A stretch of DNA of 64,000 nt from Pythium myriotylum. Its lineage: Eukaryota > Oomycota > Peronosporomycetes > Pythiales > Pythiaceae. A model generated the notes under the pieces. The model ran no database searches and was not told where the DNA came from. It worked only from the letters and a program-made list of their open reading frames with translations. The translations under genes were made by a program, and so were the position numbers. This document shows positions 60,383 through 64,000 of this stretch, one piece after another. Location of the stretch: positions 930,001-994,000 of the forward strand of contig JALJCQ010000033.1 of the NCBI GenBank assembly GCA_023091665.1, read 5' to 3'. Numbering within the stretch: position 1 is the stretch's first letter; each line of letters begins with the position of its first letter.

Positions 60383-60699
60383 CGTTTCTATCTTACGGCA
60401 CTGACCTATAAGAAAACTAGGGTACTTGGTACGCTGTGCCACAATCCGCTGTGGAGAACACACCAGAATTTGCACGTTTTTGGCCACGCAGTATTTGGAC
60501 AATTTCAACAGCAACACTCACACTCACACTCACAGTGTAACCTCCGTAAATGAGACGCCTCTCAGTAACGCCCCGCTCGTCGAGCACTCGTAAGGGCTGC
60601 TAGCAAACTAACCGACCTCATAAACGAATCTCGCATATACAACACCAATGGATGACGAAAGGATCGCGACCGAACGTTCATGTCAACCTTCCAGGAGCA
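60383..60699. other. Non-coding stretch
   Basis: About 317 bp with no gene. It holds a short simple repeat of CACACT/ACTCAC units at about 60515-60533, next to a small CACTCACAGTG hairpin. Base composition drops toward AT compared with the gene-dense part, as in the rest of the right arm. Confidence 0.5.
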
Positions 60700-60704
60700 T
60701 CGAA

Positions 60705-61171
60705 ATGGCTGTTCTGGTTGAAGGTACATTTCATAGCCCCGAAGAGGCTCACGTCGCAATCAACTCAGTTGCAAAAGGGCGGGCTGCGCATTGGTACGTT
60801 TGTGCGCAATCAAAAATAAGAGAGGTGAGCTTCTGGAGGTAGTTTTTGCATGTGATCGCCAAGATGTGTACACCCCAAAGCCAGCGAAACCGGGGACGAA
60901 ACCACGAAAAGGAAAAGCGTCAAAGAAATGTAATTGCCCGATGCGGATCAACCTCGTGCGAGACAAGAGTGCTGGTGTGTGAATGGTGGAGCACCGCGAG
61001 GGTGAACACTTCCATAACCATGACCCTTCTGACGAGGCCTCCTCACATAATTTTGTGCAAAACGGATCGTACGCCAGCCGGTATCTCCGAGATTGTGACG
61101 GAAGCCAACGCCGGGGTAACACCGGCTCAGACAATTGTTTGACACATGGAGACTCGGGCTTTTGGGTGTAG
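60705..61171 (+). pseudogene. Degenerate Mutator-like (FAR1/FLYWCH-type) transposase N-terminus
   Basis: Pieces of a FAR1-type zinc-binding domain appear in two frames. One frame reads VLVEGTFHSPEEAHVAINSV and AAHWYVCAQSK; a frameshift near 60815 moves to RGELLEVVFACDRQD, then KKCNCPMRINLVRD. A TGA at 60980-60982 sits where the family normally has Trp before the MVEHREGEHFHNHDPSDE segment. The Cys and His residues of the C-x-C..H-N-H zinc pattern (CNCP, HFHNH) remain. The catalytic core is missing downstream. It is a broken remnant, probably of a Mutator-like element. Confidence 0.65.
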
Positions 61172-61783
61172 GGTCATATTGCTACTGTTCTATCACTGCC
61201 ATAATGTGGTCCAATTAGCAATTCTGTCACTAACCACGAGTAGATGACAGTTGAGATGCGGGATGAGAAGGGGGGCAACATGTGAGAACGGCTACAGTAT
61301 GCGGGATAGGGAAACATGCATTAGAAAGTTGAGACAGAGAGCTCGCGGTTCTTCCCTATGCTGTCAGAGTCTGAAAACCACCCAAAATCAGCAAAATAAG
61401 CGCGAAAGCCATTCAAGAAAAAAAATGCAAGGGGTTCCCCCCGTTTTCGTTTCTCCTAAGCCTACGTATGTCATTGAAGTCGTTTATGCTGCGGTTGAAG
61501 CCGCGCAGAGGCCCTGGGGAATTCCGCGTGCGCTCGGGGGCCTCTGGGCGGCAACTGCAAAATCAAGAATGAGGTGAATGAGGTGACTGTTCACTTCCAC
61601 GATTACCATCCAATCATAACATTTCTATTGTATTAATATCCATTTACTATCCGCTATTGGCAATGCTGCAGGCGCTGCTTTAAGTTGCTGTTGCGACTCA
61701 AACTCGGCCCTGCGGCGGCTTAACATAGTTCTTTGAACTACGAACCACAGGCGCGACGGAGTTGATACGCACTCCAAATAGCC
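61172..61783. other. Non-coding stretch
   Basis: About 610 bp between two transposon remnants. One short open frame (61251-61577) shows no recognisable motif and has skewed composition. It may be decayed transposon sequence; I support no gene, tRNA or repeat. Confidence 0.4.
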
Positions 61784-62715
61784 ATGGGGAGACCTCAAGG
61801 GCGTCGCGACATAAGCATGGAAGGGGAGAGTCTGATTGTCGGGTTTCCGCTCGCCCAGATGGCGCCTCTGGGCGAGTTAAAATATGGATCGTGCAGCAAT
61901 GCCGCCAAGGTCTTCAACTTCCATATGCATACGGTCCCGAAAATCTGGGGCAGGGAACCTGCTGGCGGGGCAAGACCACAGCGCGGGGGCTCCGAGCGCA
62001 TATACAATGCTAAAGAGCTCAAGCGGGCACTGGAGCAGGTCCTTGTGTTTGAGCGCATGAACGTGCGAGCGGCTGCTGCAGCGATTGGTGTCCCTCCGTC
62101 GACACTCCAAACATATATAGGCGACGATGAGCCATTCCGCTGAACGACCGTGTCTGTGAAACCCACTGTGTCCGAAGAGCAGAAGATCGAGCGCCTCCGC
62201 TTCGTTCTCACGTTTGTCGAGCGACCGATTGGTACGTTGCTGTTCATGGGACTTGATGTTTATCATCTGACGTACAACCTATAGGCCGTAGGACTCGCTA
62301 CTTCCAGGACATATTTGACATGGTGCATGTGGACCGTGTGACAGGATGGGGAATAAAAGACATTTTTCTTCAATAGGACAACGCAAGTCCTCATGTGTCT
62401 GCTGAGGACGCGATTCGTGATGCCGGCCTGGCTGAGGATGGGTGGGACCTGAACATCCGACGTCAACCCAAATCACCGGACCTCAACGTACTCGACCTCG
62501 GCTTTTCAACGCCATCCAGTCTCTCCAGTATGAAAAGCGGGCGTACTCGGTGGGCAGTCTCATTACCGCTGTCACTGATCCATTCGCAGAGATGCAGGCG
62601 CACACTCTCGAGAGGTGCTTTCAAGCTGTGATGGAACAGATTATGCTTGCCAGGGGGGGGGGGGGGGGGGGACAACTACGACTTTCCCCCGTGTCAAGAG
62701 TGTTCATTTCCCGGA
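61784..62715 (+). pseudogene. Degenerate Tc1/mariner-family transposase with internal deletion
   Basis: The N-terminal part reads ELKRALEQVLVFERMNVRAAAAAIGVPPSTLQTYIGDDEPFR, then a TGA (62141-62143), then TVSVKPTVSEEQKIERLRFVL. An intron of 54 nt (62231-62284, GTACGT..TATAG) joins ERPIG to RRTRYFQDIFDMVHVD, the first catalytic Asp region. The central region is deleted: the next recognisable piece is IFLQ-stop-DNASPHVSAEDA, the second catalytic Asp with TAG in place of a Gln codon. After frameshifts come SPDLN, VLDLGF and LERCFQAVMEQIMLAR, with the third Asp region. A 19-G run interrupts the C-terminus before DNYDFPRVKS. It cannot encode an active enzyme. Confidence 0.75.
62653..62671. repeat. 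19-G homopolymer inside the transposase remnant
   Basis: Nineteen consecutive G. The reading frame on each side matches the transposase C-terminus (..MLAR, then DNYDFPRVKS), where related proteins have a short Gly-Gly stretch. So the run looks like an expanded GG codon pair, or an assembly artefact. Confidence 0.7.
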
Positions 62716-62767
62716 TGGCAATTTTCCTTTTGCTCTCCCTTGTTCTGAAGAGAAGGTTTTGACAGCC

Positions 62768-63366
62768 AACAACGACCACGTCGCCCAGCTGGAGCGTGAG
62801 CTCCGTGCCAGCTCCCAGCGCACACACGAGGTACTCGGCAGGATCCTCGTGGCGATGGACGAGCGACTCAGGACCGTCTTCAACGCGTCGGCTATACAGG
62901 TGCGCGAGTTCCGAGACCTGCTGTCAGCGATGAAGACCACGAACGGCACGACCCAGCCAACCGACTCACACACGGTCATCCTGGCGCGCCCCGACTACTC
63001 CAAGTATCAGCTTCACTCGGGTACGGCGAGATATATCGCCGGTGTCAGTCGCATGCACGAGAACCGCGCGGGAGTCACAGTCCAGCAGCTCGGCACCCAG
63101 GGCAACGGTACTAATCTCCGCAAGTTCATCCGTGATCGAGTTGAGCCTGAGCTTGACCGCCGGCTTCAAGATGACGCAGAACGGCTGGTACGTGCAACGC
63201 ATGTTTCTCTCCTTTCAGCTCCACACTCCGCAAATTGGACACTAAACCCAGCTTACCAGGAATGAAAACACGCCTGTCCAAGATAAAAGTTATCATCATT
63301 CTGTATAGTGACATGTCATAGGCCAAAATTGAGCTATTGGAGACACGACTGCGATCTAACAGGTGA
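62768..63366 (+). CDS. Small coiled-coil protein, unknown
   Basis: An open frame covers 62615-63265, but the 5' part belongs to the transposase remnant. An AG acceptor at 62766-62767 (TTTTGACAG) could start this exon. Exon 62768..63187 continues to 63322..63366 across a 134-nt intron (GTACGT..CATAG), ending AKIELLETRLRSNR and a TGA. The N-terminus is unknown, so the gene is probably 5' partial or broken by the insertion. It begins as coiled coil (HVAQLERELRASSQRTHEVLG) followed by a mixed region (VILARPDYSKYQLHSG) and another helix. No family is recognised. It may be part of a mobile element. Confidence 0.4.
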
Positions 63367-64000
63367 AGAACCTCATCGTCTTTGGATGGACGAAACGTTT
63401 AGACGTGAATGTTCGAGCTCCAGCTGGCATCCTCGCTGAAGAGACCGTGCAATTTTCAGTCGAACGCACTTTGATTCGTCTAAAATCGCTTCTTGGGTGC
63501 GGATTATGAAATGATCTTGTGAGGCATACCAAAAATTGACCCACAAAATGCTGGTTATATGCGACGGAAACCTGGAAATGTGCGAGTTAAGCACACAGCG
63601 CGTTTATCGCGCTGTGGACTTGGACAGTTAAAACTGTCCAAGTCCTATTAAAAACGGACGACTTCACAAAATGGCACTGATTTTCGTCAAATGTACATTC
63701 TTCGCCTGGACAGAGGGAGTGCTCATGTATTGTGTTGTAGATGACGAGGCTTTGCAAGTTATTGTGGTTGGTTTTGAGGTAGAAAGCATTCGTGGGTTGC
63801 ATATATGGATGGTCCCGCCCAGCGCCACAGCGAGGCAAAAGCGCCTGACCTTCAGTAGTCACTCTTTGAAGATGGTATGGATTTCTATTTCTGTTAAATT
63901 GCTACTCTTTCATATGTATACGTTTTAATTGCATCATTTTATGACACATATTTGTTTCCAAGGGTTTTGTCGCTGCAGTGCCAAATGTGGTCTTGCCGGG
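63367..64000. other. Right end of the window, no gene supported
   Basis: AT-richer DNA. Open frames of 60-90 codons occur on both strands (for example 63671-63928 on plus), with no recognised motif. A perfect hairpin lies at 63616-63645. It may be transposon-derived. A gene starting here could continue past the window. Confidence 0.4.
63616..63645. repeat. Perfect 14-bp inverted repeat with 2-nt loop
   Basis: GGACTTGGACAGTT (63616-63629), AA, then its exact reverse complement (63632-63645). The stem is perfect and lies among transposon remnants. It could be the joined ends of an element or an excision footprint. A transcript terminator hairpin is unlikely in a eukaryote. Confidence 0.85.

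Noticed and set aside
61251..61577. 108-codon frame between the transposon remnants
   Set aside because: No recognised motif, skewed composition and a position between decayed elements.
1..64000. tRNA, rRNA or CRISPR loci
   Set aside because: Scanned by eye for cloverleaf arms, rRNA-like stretches and regular spaced repeats; none found. A covariance-model search would be needed to be certain about tRNAs.

Overview
The window is nuclear DNA of a flagellate eukaryote, most probably an oomycete. The evidence is short introns of about 42-90 nt with GT..AG ends, tightly packed genes on both strands, and two FYVE-finger proteins of oomycete type, one a START-FYVE protein. A cilium gene set, Mutator-like and Tc1/mariner remnants, and GC-rich coding sequence that throws up long antisense frames agree with this. 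I cannot name the genus from sequence alone. Most multi-exon models below were assembled by hand from splice sites and reading phase, and none has transcript support.

Layout. 1-13740: a giant repeat protein, cut at the left edge, with two seven-unit ELWxxDGT blocks that each carry the same Cys-rich insertion. 13.8-20 kb: a lipoyl-like protein without the lipoyl lysine, ribosomal eS30 with a short ubiquitin-like tail in front, a long coiled-coil protein and a START-FYVE protein. 20.3-24.2 kb: an EST1/SMG-like protein fused to a Regnase-type NYN nuclease, overlapping by 10 nt a METTL4-type methyltransferase. 24.3-30.4 kb: a TPR membrane protein, a CAMK-type kinase, a nine-exon amino-acid transporter and a four-exon TMEM107. 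30.5-42.7 kb: housekeeping genes (aconitase, SMC3, PCIF1, uL3, ribophorin I, mitochondrial bL12). 43-58.8 kb: ATP23, a CCCH-Abitram fusion, a Csm1/Pcs1-like protein, a FYVE-TPR protein, a BRCT-PNKP fusion, a phosphatase lacking its catalytic Cys, a PX plus papain-like protein, and IFT144/WDR19. 58.9-59.7 kb: an SLC25 carrier. From 59.9 kb to the end the DNA is gene-poor: a 40-T tract, a broken Mutator-like N-terminus, a broken Tc1/mariner transposase holding a 19-G run, one unrecognised small gene and a perfect hairpin.

Themes. RNA modification and decay (METTL4, PCIF1, EST1-NYN, CCCH-Abitram), cilium building (TMEM107, IFT144, perhaps the coiled-coil protein), chromosome and DNA maintenance (SMC3, Csm1-like, PNKP) and phosphoinositide membranes (two FYVE, one PX). 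The most unusual content is a set of non-standard domain fusions and degenerate active sites: EST1-NYN, BRCT-PNKP, PX-papain, CCCH-Abitram, a Cys-to-Ser dual-specificity phosphatase, a lysine-less lipoyl domain and an eS30 with only a ubiquitin tail.
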